A DNA stretch of 23,142 nt. Source: an uncultured Spirochaetaceae bacterium. GTDB taxonomy: Bacteria; Spirochaetota; Spirochaetia; Sphaerochaetales; Sphaerochaetaceae. The notes under the pieces were generated by a model. It searched no databases. It worked only from the letters and a program-made list of their open reading frames with translations, and was not told the DNA's origin. The stretch lies in assembly GCA_947630635.1 (NCBI GenBank), contig CANRIJ010000009.1, forward strand, positions 1 to 23,142, in the 5' to 3' direction. The position numbers and the translations under genes are program-made. Shown here one piece after another: positions 14,525-22,167 of the stretch; the stretch's first letter is position 1; each line of letters starts with the position of its first letter.

Positions 14525-17383
14525 GTGAATATTCTCTTGAATGACGTTGATGAGCTTATGAGGATGAGCCGTGATAAGGCTGAGAAGAATCATAGAGAGG
14601 CTCTCTCTTATATAGAAAATGACATTAGGGGAATAGCGAGGATAATAGGCCAATACAGCCCCTTGGAGATACTGCGTCTCTCCAAGTGGGAGGCAAATAG
14701 GCTCAAAAAGAGCAAGAATGAGAGCTCTAGGCTGAAGAGCGTTTTTATGCCAGTTTTTTTGCAGTCTCTTATATCATCTGATGAAGTGGAGCTTCCAACT
14801 AGTGGAAACAGAGAGGTAAAGCCAAAGGATTGGGATCGAATTCAATACCTTGTTGAGGATATTCAGAAAAAGCTTCTTAGGCTGATTGATGCAAAGACCG
14901 TCATTGAAGTCGGTTACTCAAGAGTAGACAAAGAGAATGCTGCGGAGTATAGAAATGGACTTTTATCTCTCTATTTTCCAAGAGTCGCAGACAAAGACTC
15001 GGTTGAGTCAGACTATGAGATTCTCTTTTATTCGATGGGTTCAAAGGAAGAGGCTCTTCTTCCCTCTATCAAGAATCCAATGGACCTCGCTAATGGGCTC
15101 TATGAGATATCTGAGAGCTCGCTTGAGGCAATTGATAGACTAAAGAGTGAGGTCGATAAGTACAATAGCGAGATGAGAGACGAGATATCACGTCTCAAAG
15201 AGAGCGGCAACTATGACTACATGGATGAGAATGATCTAAGGCGAAAAGTCATAAAGGAGAAGGGCTGGGAAGATAGGGTGAATAGGCTCTCCGGAGAGAG
15301 AAATGACTATGACCTATTTAGGCCTGATTTCTATTCCAATCTCACCAAAGACGATTACTACCCATTCTCAGCGGAGATGGGAAAACTCGATTTCTCAAAG
15401 TATTTCGAGAGCGGAATTCTAATATCGACTCTTAGGCCATTTATAAGAATAGGAGAGATATTCTTCACCTTCGTAGGAGAGGGGCTTCTTGAGTTCTCTC
15501 CTAGGTTTATCAGTGATGTGGCTTCTCTTGAGGTAAATGGCGAAGAGGATGTAAAGAGCGCAGTAAATAAGATCTTTACTCAGACGGGCGCAAATACCTA
15601 TTCGTTTAAGGGCATTAACTATGAGATATACACCATTCCGTCACTTGCTCTTATAAATCCGATTTCATTTCCACTGGAGTTCAATGCTGCAATCTCTACA
15701 AGGAAGGCCATTCTAAATGGGGAGTATCAGGGAAGAGTCATTATAGTCGACCCAGACTTGAGAGAGAGCTATAAATCTCCAAGAGAGGGACTCTGCATCC
15801 TGTCATCAAGGGCCCTCTATAGAGAGGCAAATAGACTCTCAGAGCCGGTTGTCCTCACAGAAGATGAAAAAGAAGAGGATATAGATGATATTGATAGCGA
15901 TGACGAGGAGCTATATAGCGAATTTTCCGACTTCATATCAGATGAGGACGAGATAGAGGATGAGAACATTGACTACTCATTTGAAGATGAGGGCGAAGAG
16001 GAAAGAGAGCTACTAGATGAGAGTGGCGATGATTTCAACCAAGATGAGAGAGAGGAGGACGAGGAGCTATACGATGAGGACCAGCTTGATTTTCTCTCAT
16101 TTTTGGATGACGACTCCCAAGAGCCCTCTCCAGTTGATTTGAAGGAGAAGGAGAGCGAGGACAGGGAAGAGTATGACGAGCTTGATCTCTTTTCCAATCC
16201 AAGTGATAGCGAGAAAGAGAGGGAAGAGGAGTTTGCTGACTTTGTTGAGAGCGAGGATGTCGATGATCTATTGGATGAGGATGAGGTAACTGAAAAAGAG
16301 ATAGGGCTTCCAGAGAGTGAAGGCGATGAGGATGAGAGTGCTTCCCAGGCTATTGACTCAGAGAGCCTTGAGAGCGCAAGGATAGACAGCGAAAAGCTCA
16401 AGAGCGAGCATGAAAGAGATCCCCTCTTTGAGAGTATCGATATTTCAGAGGAGGAGGAGGATGATGACTGGATTGAGGACGAAGATGATGAGTTTGAGAG
16501 CGATGAGGACGAGGATCTAGATGAGTTAGAGGAAGAGATATTCGAAGAAGAGGAGACTAAAGAAGAAGAAAGCACAGCTGAGGATGACGGAGAGGATGAT
16601 GAGATAGAGATTCTTGATGAGGAGGAAGAGGGAACAGGAAAAGACGAGCTCTTTTTAAGGCGCATGGGTCATTCTCAGGAAGAAAAAGGCGAAAGCGAGA
16701 ATAGCCTTGATAGCGATCAAGCGATAGAAGAAAAGGAGATAGAGAGCAAAGCTAAGAGCGACGATGAAGAGCTTGAAGCCAATAAGAAGGCAAATGACCT
16801 AATCGAAAGAGAGAGTCAAGCCCTAGAGGAGAAGAGCGAAATCTCTTCCTATGAGGATGAGGATTCGCCCTCTAGACTAGTCAGAGAGAGCGATGGGACC
16901 TTCTCATTGGTTGTTGAGAAGAGGGTTGAGGATGACTATAAAAGAGACATACTTCTCGGAATAAAGGATGAGCTGAAATCTCCCTCTCCGAGCTTTGACA
17001 GGGTTCTTGCTAATTCGGATAGAGAGCTATTGGATTACCTAAGGCGAGTATTCAAGGAGTGCTGGAAGAAGCAGCAGCAGGATCATAAAGACAAGATATT
17101 CACAATCTATGAGGGCTCATTGTCTGTATTGATGGCGCGATCACCAATAAGGGATGAGCTTAGGCTTTCGGAGCTCTTAAATAACGCAGGAGCCATCATG
17201 TATAGCCAGAAAAGCGATAATTGGAGCGCACTTGTTCTCTATATAGATGAGCACTACGAGGTTGAGAGCGCCAGAGAGTATGAGATATCCAAATCCTTCT
17301 TCTCTCAATCCGATTGGAAGCGAATAATCAATATGGGAGAGGCTCTAAGGGAGCGAATTAAAAATGGAATGGGCAGAAATTGA
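14525..17383 (+). CDS. Large acidic protein of unknown function with a long disordered centre
   Basis: I do not recognise this 952-residue protein. It has three parts. Residues 1 to about 440 look folded, with charged helices at the start, a coiled-coil-like stretch at about 195-235 (EAIDRLKSEVDKYNSEMRDEISRL in two pieces), and beta-type segments with FIRIGEIFFTFVGEG and RVIIVDPDLRE. Residues about 442-780 are almost entirely Glu, Asp and Ser and must be disordered and strongly negative. Residues about 785-952 look folded and helical again (LLDYLRRVFKECWKKQQQDHKDKIF; DNWSALVLYIDEHYEV). There is no signal peptide or membrane segment, so it is probably cytoplasmic. It starts at GTG and overlaps the next gene by 20 bp, suggesting a shared operon with the IMPase-family and HAD-RidA genes. 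An acidic adaptor, chaperone-like or nucleic-acid-mimic role is possible but unsupported. Confidence 0.8.
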   Translation: MNILLNDVDELMRMSRDKAEKNHREALSYIENDIRGIARIIGQYSPLEILRLSKWEANRLKKSKNESSRLKSVFMPVFLQSLISSDEVELPTSGNREVKPKDWDRIQYLVEDIQKKLLRLIDAKTVIEVGYSRVDKENAAEYRNGLLSLYFPRVADKDSVESDYEILFYSMGSKEEALLPSIKNPMDLANGLYEISESSLEAIDRLKSEVDKYNSEMRDEISRLKESGNYDYMDENDLRRKVIKEKGWEDRVNRLSGERNDYDLFRPDFYSNLTKDDYYPFSAEMGKLDFSKYFESGILISTLRPFIRIGEIFFTFVGEGLLEFSPRFISDVASLEVNGEEDVKSAVNKIFTQTGANTYSFKGINYEIYTIPSLALINPISFPLEFNAAISTRKAILNGEYQGRVIIVDPDLRESYKSPREGLCILSSRALYREANRLSEPVVLTEDEKEEDIDDIDSDDEELYSEFSDFISDEDEIEDENIDYSFEDEGEEERELLDESGDDFNQDEREEDEELYDEDQLDFLSFLDDDSQEPSPVDLKEKESEDREEYDELDLFSNPSDSEKEREEEFADFVESEDVDDLLDEDEVTEKEIGLPESEGDEDESASQAIDSESLESARIDSEKLKSEHERDPLFESIDISEEEEDDDWIEDEDDEFESDEDEDLDELEEEIFEEEETKEEESTAEDDGEDDEIEILDEEEEGTGKDELFLRRMGHSQEEKGESENSLDSDQAIEEKEIESKAKSDDEELEANKKANDLIERESQALEEKSEISSYEDEDSPSRLVRESDGTFSLVVEKRVEDDYKRDILLGIKDELKSPSPSFDRVLANSDRELLDYLRRVFKECWKKQQQDHKDKIFTIYEGSLSVLMARSPIRDELRLSELLNNAGAIMYSQKSDNWSALVLYIDEHYEVESAREYEISKSFFSQSDWKRIINMGEALRERIKNGMGRN

Positions 17384-18152
17384 GAAGCGCTTTGAAAGCG
17401 CAAAGAGAATAGCCTTAGAGGCTGCGGCTTTTCTCTTCTCTCACCTTAGCCTCAGAATGGAGAATAAGACAAAGGCACCCAGTGATTATGTCACCGAGGC
17501 CGATGTGAAGGTAGAGGAGATAATAATATCCAAGATAAGAGAGCTCTATAGTGACGACTCCATTTACGGAGAAGAGCATGGCAAGGAGGGAAAGAGCAAG
17601 AGGCGCTGGATTATTGATCCAATTGATGGGACCAATAACTTCATGTTTCTTTTCCCATGCTATTCAATATCAATTGGCTTTGAGGATGAGGATGGGCTCG
17701 AGTTTGGAGTCATCTATATTCCCTCTCAAAAAGAGGAATACTATGCCCTTAAGGGACACGGAGCCTATTTAAATGGCAGAAGAATATACGTTCATGAAAG
17801 CGATGAGCTATCAAAGGACCTTATGATTGCAACTCCTCCAGAGAGGCGCCACGAGTATATGAATTTCTTTATGCCGCGCCTTCGCTCTTTCTTTGATGTC
17901 TTCAGTGATATACGCTCAATTGGCTCAGCGGCCTCATCGCTGGCCTTTGTTGCTTGTGGAAGGGTCGATGCCTATTATGAGATATCGCTGAAGATATACG
18001 ATGCAGCTGCGGGAATCGTCATAGCAAGAGAGGCCGGCGCTGTTGTAGATCTTATCAATGACGATGAGAGCTTTATAGAGATACTCGCATCGAGTAGGAG
18101 CGCATATCCTCGCCTTAGGGAAATTGTCGGTGGCAAAGCTAGTATTATTTGA
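17364..18152 (+). CDS. Inositol monophosphatase family protein
   Basis: A Mg-dependent, Li-sensitive-type sugar-phosphate phosphatase of 262 residues, normal for the family. Metal-binding motifs are GEEHG at 69-73, DPIDGT at 85-90 and YDAAAG at 212-217 (the WDxAAG motif with Tyr for Trp), with SIGSAASSLAFVACGRVDAYYE at 186-206 just before. Family members hydrolyse myo-inositol-1-phosphate, 3'-phosphoadenosine 5'-phosphate (CysQ), fructose-1,6-bisphosphate or related compounds; the motifs alone do not decide between them. The ATG lies 20 bp inside the end of the acidic-protein gene, and the stop lies inside the start of the HAD-RidA gene. The three genes are therefore probably one operon with translational coupling. 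Confidence 0.9.
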   Translation: MEWAEIEKRFESAKRIALEAAAFLFSHLSLRMENKTKAPSDYVTEADVKVEEIIISKIRELYSDDSIYGEEHGKEGKSKRRWIIDPIDGTNNFMFLFPCYSISIGFEDEDGLEFGVIYIPSQKEEYYALKGHGAYLNGRRIYVHESDELSKDLMIATPPERRHEYMNFFMPRLRSFFDVFSDIRSIGSAASSLAFVACGRVDAYYEISLKIYDAAAGIVIAREAGAVVDLINDDESFIEILASSRSAYPRLREIVGGKASII

Positions 18153-19164
18153 CTTCGATGGGACTATAGCAGACTCCTCTGAGGGCATATTCTATACTTC
18201 TGGGGAGACTATGCGTCGTCTTGAGCTCTATAGGAAGATACCTCTTGAGCAGCATAGAAAGTTTATAGGCCCACCGCTCAAAGAGAGCTTTAGAATTGCA
18301 TACGGCCTAGATGAGATGTATCTTGATGATGCCGTGAGAATCTATAGGGAGATCTATAGAGAGAAAGGCGATAAGATGCTAGCTCCATATGAGGGGATAA
18401 AAGAGGCAATTGAGAGGCTTCGCAGTCTTGGCTATAAGACTGGGGTTGCCACAAATAAATCCCTTCCAGTTGCGAGAAGATGCCTGGAGAACATTAAGAT
18501 GACACAATATTTTGATGTGATCTCAGGGCCATTGGAGGGAGAGAGCGCGAATAAGAGCGAGATTATCAAAAGGGCATCTCAAGAGCTTGGAATAGCAGTT
18601 GAAGACACAATAATGATTGGGGATACCGAGAACGATAGGCTTGGCTCTGAGATGGCAGGCTCAGCTTTTATAGCGGCTCTATGGGGCTTTGGCTATACTC
18701 TAGAGGACCAAGCGCGTCTGCCGTTTTCATCTATTTCTCCATCTGATATAGTTAATTCGATACTTGAAAAGGAGAGCAAAATGATTTCAAAAGTCGCATC
18801 AGATAATGCACCCAAGGCAATTGGCCCCTATAGTCAGGCAGTCAAATTCTCGAATCTTCTCTTCATCTCAGGGCAGATTCCACTTGATCCTCAAAGCGGA
18901 GAGCTGGTTGGAAAGACTGGAGCCGAGCAGGCTAAGCAGTGCTTTAAGAATATCAAGGCAGTCTTAAAAGAGGCCGGTACAGATATCTCGAGGGTAGTCA
19001 AGGTCACTGTATTTTTAAAGAGCATCGGAGATTTTCAATCAGTCAATGAAGTCTATTCAAAAGAGTTTGAGGGCGTTGAGATCTTACCTGCTCGCTCAGC
19101 AATAGAGGTGGCAGCCCTTCCAAAGGGGGCCCTTGTAGAGATTGAGGTAATTGCAGCTTTATAA
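18130..19164 (+). CDS. HAD-family phosphatase fused in frame to a RidA domain
   Basis: Residues 1-217 are a phosphoglycolate-phosphatase-like HAD hydrolase: DFDGT at 8-12 (nucleophile Asp8, acid Asp10), VATNKS at 107-111 (motif II Thr), a Lys near 142-148, and GDTENDRLGS at 164-173 (motif IV). Residues 218-344 are a full-length RidA domain. It carries GPYSQA, and in RidA numbering Tyr17, Arg105 and Glu120 are all present, the residues used to deaminate reactive enamine/imine intermediates made by PLP enzymes. The join reads LEKESK-MISKVAS with no stop codon. I chose GTG at 18130 because MAKLVLFDFDGT fits HAD starts; TTG at 18124 is the alternative. The gene overlaps the IMPase-family gene and ends at a terminator. 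The fusion is unusual, and its functional link is unclear. Confidence 0.85.
   Translation: MAKLVLFDFDGTIADSSEGIFYTSGETMRRLELYRKIPLEQHRKFIGPPLKESFRIAYGLDEMYLDDAVRIYREIYREKGDKMLAPYEGIKEAIERLRSLGYKTGVATNKSLPVARRCLENIKMTQYFDVISGPLEGESANKSEIIKRASQELGIAVEDTIMIGDTENDRLGSEMAGSAFIAALWGFGYTLEDQARLPFSSISPSDIVNSILEKESKMISKVASDNAPKAIGPYSQAVKFSNLLFISGQIPLDPQSGELVGKTGAEQAKQCFKNIKAVLKEAGTDISRVVKVTVFLKSIGDFQSVNEVYSKEFEGVEILPARSAIEVAALPKGALVEIEVIAAL
18767..18774 (+). promoter_or_regulatory. Internal ribosome binding site at the HAD-RidA junction
   Basis: AAAAGGAG ends six bases before the ATG at 18781, exactly where the RidA domain starts. It looks like an ordinary translation start kept inside a longer reading frame. 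Confidence 0.6.
18781..19164 (+). CDS. ridA: Possible stand-alone RidA made from an internal start
   Basis: If the internal ATG is used, the product is a complete 127-residue RidA, the usual length of the family, with Tyr17, Arg105 and Glu120 in their standard positions. RidA acts as a trimer whose active sites lie between subunits, which a free subunit could form more easily than a fused one. Use of this start is inferred only from the good ribosome binding site at 18767-18774 and the exact match to the family N-terminus. It is nested in frame in the HAD-RidA gene and may represent the ancestral separate gene. Confidence 0.45.
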   Translation: MISKVASDNAPKAIGPYSQAVKFSNLLFISGQIPLDPQSGELVGKTGAEQAKQCFKNIKAVLKEAGTDISRVVKVTVFLKSIGDFQSVNEVYSKEFEGVEILPARSAIEVAALPKGALVEIEVIAAL

Positions 19165-19197
19165 AAAAAAAGGGCCTCGAAAGAGCCCCTTTGATTT
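19163..19197 (-). terminator. Terminator between convergent HAD-RidA and BMP-family genes
   Basis: A 10-position stem (19169-19178 with 19183-19192, one C-C mismatch) closes a GAAA loop. On the minus strand it is followed by nine T, an ideal signal for the BMP-family gene ending at 19214. On the plus strand only TTTGATTTT follows. Confidence 0.85.
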
Positions 19198-19213
19198 TCA
19201 GGGAAATTCTATT

Positions 19214-20311
19214 CTAGTCGTTTATGATTACTCCCTCGACAAGCCAATCGAGCGAGAGCATCTCCTCGTCTGACATTTTCTCGCCCTTTTCTTGTCTGAT
19301 TTTTCCCTCGTTATCTCTTATTTCGCCCCAGAAAACGTCAAAACTGCCATCTTTCATCTTGCTATATGCATCTTTGACCTTGGATTTCACTGATGATGGC
19401 ACTAGTGGGGATATCTTGCTTATGGAAACGATTCCATCCTCGATGCCTCCCCAATAAGCCTTATCATTCTCATTCCATGTTCCATTCATGATTGATTCAA
19501 TTACTGGGATGAAGTAGTTCTCCCAATTCCAGACAGAGGATACGAGGATCCTCTCATCTCCTATTAGCTCGCCAAAGTCGGCATTGTATCCAATTGCGTA
19601 TTTGTTTCTCTCAATGGCAGCAAGTGCGGGCTGTGTTGAGTCTTGATGCTGTGCAATCACATCAACTCCTCTATCTAAGAGTGAATCTGCGGCCCGTCTC
19701 TCAAGCGATGGCTCATACCATGTATTTGTCCATTCAACTAATACCTCTGCATTTGGATTTATGCTTCTTGCACCGAGGGTAAATGCATTGATGCCCCTAA
19801 TTACCTCAGGAGTATCAAATGATGCAACGTAGCCAATCTTGCCGTTTTTTGCCATGGCTCCTGCAATCATTCCAGTGAGGTACCTCATCTGGTACATCCT
19901 TCCGTAGTAGTTATGCATATTCTCACTTGATATATATCCAGAGCAGTTCTCAAAGTAGACATCGGGGTTATTGTCGGCAACCTCTTTCATATAGTTCATG
20001 TGCTCATAGCTATTTGCGATGATTAGGCTATTTCCCTCGTCAATAAGCATCTGCATCTTATCTATGCACTCATCGCTTCCTGTGACATTTTCGACTCTTG
20101 TTATCTCAATATCGTCTTTAAAGTGCTCTTCTGCAGCCATGAGTCCCAGATCGGTCATATAAGAGTATCCGAAATCTCCTGGCTTAGATATAAATATTGC
20201 CCCTATCTTAAGTGGCAAGTCGATTTCTCTGCCCTCTTTTTCCTTGGGAGCGCCACCAAATAGCGTTAGTCCCAGAAGAAGAATCAAGCTGGTAATAAGG
20301 AATCTTTTCAT
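19214..20311 (-). CDS. BMP-family (PnrA-like) ABC transporter substrate-binding protein
   Basis: A periplasmic receptor of 365 residues for nucleosides or simple sugars, related to Treponema PnrA/TmpC. It has a signal peptide (MKRFLITSLILLLGLTLFGGA), then KIGAIFISKPGDFGYSYMTDLGL, the conserved SYEHMNYM region, ENCSGYISSENMHNYYGRMYQMRYLTGMIAGAMAKNGKIGYV (typical BMP core, given here in outline), and PEVIRGINAFTLGARSINP. The signal ends LFGGA, with Ala where lipidated relatives have Cys, so cleavage by signal peptidase I is more likely than lipidation. GGAG at 20321-20318 selects the ATG at 20311 over the one at 20323. No permease or ATPase gene is adjacent, so it must work with a transporter encoded elsewhere. 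A terminator lies after its 3' end. Confidence 0.9.
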   Translation of the reverse strand: MKRFLITSLILLLGLTLFGGAPKEKEGREIDLPLKIGAIFISKPGDFGYSYMTDLGLMAAEEHFKDDIEITRVENVTGSDECIDKMQMLIDEGNSLIIANSYEHMNYMKEVADNNPDVYFENCSGYISSENMHNYYGRMYQMRYLTGMIAGAMAKNGKIGYVASFDTPEVIRGINAFTLGARSINPNAEVLVEWTNTWYEPSLERRAADSLLDRGVDVIAQHQDSTQPALAAIERNKYAIGYNADFGELIGDERILVSSVWNWENYFIPVIESIMNGTWNENDKAYWGGIEDGIVSISKISPLVPSSVKSKVKDAYSKMKDGSFDVFWGEIRDNEGKIRQEKGEKMSDEEMLSLDWLVEGVIIND

Positions 20312-20317
20312 AAACGT

Positions 20318-20321
20318 CTCC
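20318..20321 (-). promoter_or_regulatory. Shine-Dalgarno sequence that sets the BMP-family start
   Basis: GGAG on the minus strand lies six bases before the ATG at 20311 and overlaps the alternative ATG at 20323, which is therefore unlikely to be used. Confidence 0.7.
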
Positions 20322-20474
20322 ATATAAAGAGTAAAGCATTTTTCTTATAAGTTAGTCAGTTGATTACCTCTGATTTTGTACTCTGCCAAAAGAGAGCAGA
20401 CTCTCTCAAAATAATCATTCTTTCTTGGCCAATTTGATTTACACTTCCTCTATTTTTATCTAGACTCAAGATTG

Positions 20475-20531
20475 ATGAGAAAATCTTCTGTATATTTGAC
20501 TGTATATAGATTTGAAAAGAGCCGGTTTTAG
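20475..20531 (+). CDS. Candidate pyr operon leader peptide
   Basis: An 18-codon frame, MRKSSVYLTVYRFEKSRF, starts at ATG 20475. Its TAG stop (20529-20531) falls in the loop of the terminator hairpin upstream of pyrBI. A ribosome following RNA polymerase closely to that stop would cover the 5' arm and block the hairpin, as in the UTP-sensitive attenuation known for enterobacterial pyrBI. The coding part is U-rich, with repeated GTA-TAT codons, as pausing would require. No good ribosome binding site is seen before the ATG (only AAG four bases upstream), which is the main weakness. The promoter could not be placed with confidence in 20324-20474. Confidence 0.4.
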   Translation: MRKSSVYLTVYRFEKSRF

Positions 20532-20544
20532 TCCGGCTTTTTTA
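20514..20544 (+). terminator. Intrinsic terminator/attenuator immediately upstream of pyrBI
   Basis: AGCCGG (20520-20525) pairs with CCGGCT (20533-20538) across TTTTAGT. GAAAAG precedes and TTTTT follows, so the stem can extend by A-T pairs. It ends only about 17 bp before the pyrBI ATG. No plus-strand gene precedes it nearby (the gene to the left is divergent), so it can only act on the pyrBI transcript itself, which points to attenuation. Confidence 0.8.
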
Positions 20545-20550
20545 TTGCAT

Positions 20551-20555
20551 GGAGG
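20551..20555 (+). promoter_or_regulatory. Shine-Dalgarno sequence that sets the pyrBI start
   Basis: GGAGG lies five bases before the ATG at 20561. An in-frame ATG at 20549 overlaps the site and would add only four residues. Confidence 0.8.
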
Positions 20556-20560
20556 CTAAA

Positions 20561-22144
20561 ATGAATGTATTCAAGGGCAAATCTCTGAATGTTATCTCAG
20601 ATTACTCTATAGATGAGAGGCGCTATTTCTTCAGAAAAGTCAAGGAATTGAAGGATGCGATAATCAGCTCAGACGAGAAAAAATTAGACGAATTCAGGAT
20701 CAACGATCCTGACTTTGGAATCTATGAGGTCTTTCTGGAGAATTCAACGAGAACTCGAGAGTCATTTAGAAATGCCGCCAAGTTCCACCATGCAAAGGTC
20801 TCTGAGCTCTTAACAGAGAACTCCTCTATAAATAAGGGCGAGAGCTTTGCAGATACCTTTAATATGCTTACAGGCTATGAAAACAGCATTTTCATCGTAC
20901 GCAGCACAGTTGAGGGACTCACAAAGTGGCTCTCTGAGGAGACCAAGGAGTATGCATCTCGCAATGGTCTCAAGTATGCTCCCTCATTTATAAATGCAGG
21001 TGATGGAAAGCATGAGCACCCAACCCAGGAGCTACTCGATGAGTTTACCTTCCTTGAGGATAATGACATGTCCTTTGATTCAATTCATGTTGCCCTTGTA
21101 GGAGACCTCTTTCATGGAAGGACAGTCCATTCAAAGGCAGATGGTCTGATGCTCTTTGACCGCGTAAAGGTAGACCTCGTTGCTCCCGATGAGCTTGCAA
21201 TGCCAGAGAACTATGTAGAGAAGATGAAAGAGAATGGATTTGAAGTAAGGTCATTCAAGTCCATCGAGGAGTATATCAAGAGCGATGATGTTGCAAATAA
21301 GTGGTATTTTACTAGGCCGCAGCTTGAGAGAATGGGAGACAAGATTCTTCAGAAGGCGCCGCTTTTAAGGGGCGCAATAACCTTCAAAAAGGAATTTTTG
21401 CCTCTGATTGATCCAAATACGAAGTTTTATCATCCACTTCCTCGCCATAAGGAGTTTCCAACAATTCCATCTTTTTTGGACTCAACTCCATTCAATGCAT
21501 GGGAGAGACAGGCAATCAATGGCTACTATTGCAGAATAGTCCTTATTTCCCTTATCTCGGGAAAAGTAGGGGAGGATTACGTACCAAAAGAGAGAGAAGA
21601 GGAGAAGTCTGAGAAGGACTATATAGTCCAGGTAAAGCCAGAGAATACATCAAAGCACTCAAATTACTCAGAGGGCGTCAGGCCAATTAAAGAGGGCATT
21701 GTAATAGACCATATAGATAAGGGCGAGAACCCTGCTGAGATAAGAAAGCATATGGCCCTTGTCTCGTCTGTCTTGAAGCTGGATGACGAGAGGGGTGGGG
21801 AATGGATTTCAAAGGGACAGGACGGAAGATACAAGGGCATTATCTTCCGTCCTGGCTATATAGATATAGATAGAAAGAGTCTAAAGAGACTGGCTGCAGT
21901 AGCTCCAGGTTCAACATTAAATATAATCCAAGATGGGAATGTTATATACAAATATAGAACACATATGCCACCTAGGATCTACAATTTCGATGATTTGGAG
22001 TGCAAGAATGAGAACTGTATCTCCAATGCTAAGAACAAAGAGGGCATTCCATCTATGTTCTATAAGACAAAAGACGGACACTTCTCTTGTGCATACTGCT
22101 CGACTTTTCATAGTTTCAAAGAGATTTGGAAGAAGGGCAAATAA
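20561..22144 (+). CDS. pyrBI: Aspartate carbamoyltransferase, catalytic and regulatory chains fused
   Basis: It joins carbamoyl phosphate and aspartate to carbamoyl aspartate, the committed step of pyrimidine synthesis. The catalytic part (1 to about 345) has the carbamoyl-phosphate loop ENSTRTRESF (60-69), HEHPTQELLDEF (151-162), VALVGDLFHGRTVHSK and HPLPRHKEFP. After a charged linker (about 340-352), the regulatory PyrI part runs from about 353 to 527: an allosteric region (PIKEGIVIDHI) and a zinc site, ECKNENC with CAYC near the end, four cysteines in the PyrI pattern. Separate PyrB and PyrI are usual in bacteria; the fusion is known from Thermotoga and Treponema. The zinc site and allosteric part are intact, so feedback control by nucleotides is likely. 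It is the first gene of pyrBI-pyrE-pyrF, behind an apparent attenuator. Confidence 0.95.
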   Translation: MNVFKGKSLNVISDYSIDERRYFFRKVKELKDAIISSDEKKLDEFRINDPDFGIYEVFLENSTRTRESFRNAAKFHHAKVSELLTENSSINKGESFADTFNMLTGYENSIFIVRSTVEGLTKWLSEETKEYASRNGLKYAPSFINAGDGKHEHPTQELLDEFTFLEDNDMSFDSIHVALVGDLFHGRTVHSKADGLMLFDRVKVDLVAPDELAMPENYVEKMKENGFEVRSFKSIEEYIKSDDVANKWYFTRPQLERMGDKILQKAPLLRGAITFKKEFLPLIDPNTKFYHPLPRHKEFPTIPSFLDSTPFNAWERQAINGYYCRIVLISLISGKVGEDYVPKEREEEKSEKDYIVQVKPENTSKHSNYSEGVRPIKEGIVIDHIDKGENPAEIRKHMALVSSVLKLDDERGGEWISKGQDGRYKGIIFRPGYIDIDRKSLKRLAAVAPGSTLNIIQDGNVIYKYRTHMPPRIYNFDDLECKNENCISNAKNKEGIPSMFYKTKDGHFSCAYCSTFHSFKEIWKKGK

Positions 22145-22158
22145 TATATAATTGGTTA

Positions 22159-22163
22159 GAGGA
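22159..22163 (+). promoter_or_regulatory. Shine-Dalgarno sequence that sets the pyrE start
   Basis: GAGGA lies four bases before the ATG at 22168. An in-frame ATG at 22126 inside the end of pyrBI has no such site and adds residues unlike the family. Confidence 0.75.
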
Positions 22164-22167
22164 AGTT

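Noticed and set aside
15973..16665. A 230-codon Ser-rich open frame on the minus strand
   Set aside because: It is antisense to the Glu/Asp-rich part of the acidic-protein gene. GAG and GAT repeats read backwards give Ser and Leu codons, so the frame is a composition effect.
15840..16870. A DNA repeat array or CRISPR-like region
   Set aside because: The apparent repetition is purine-rich codon repetition (GAG, GAT, GAC, GAA, AGC) without fixed repeat units or spacers.
20489..20507. Direct repeat CTGTATAT upstream of the pyrBI terminator, as a possible operator
   Set aside because: The core is explained by repeated Val-Tyr codons in the candidate leader peptide, and two short AT-rich copies alone do not support an operator.
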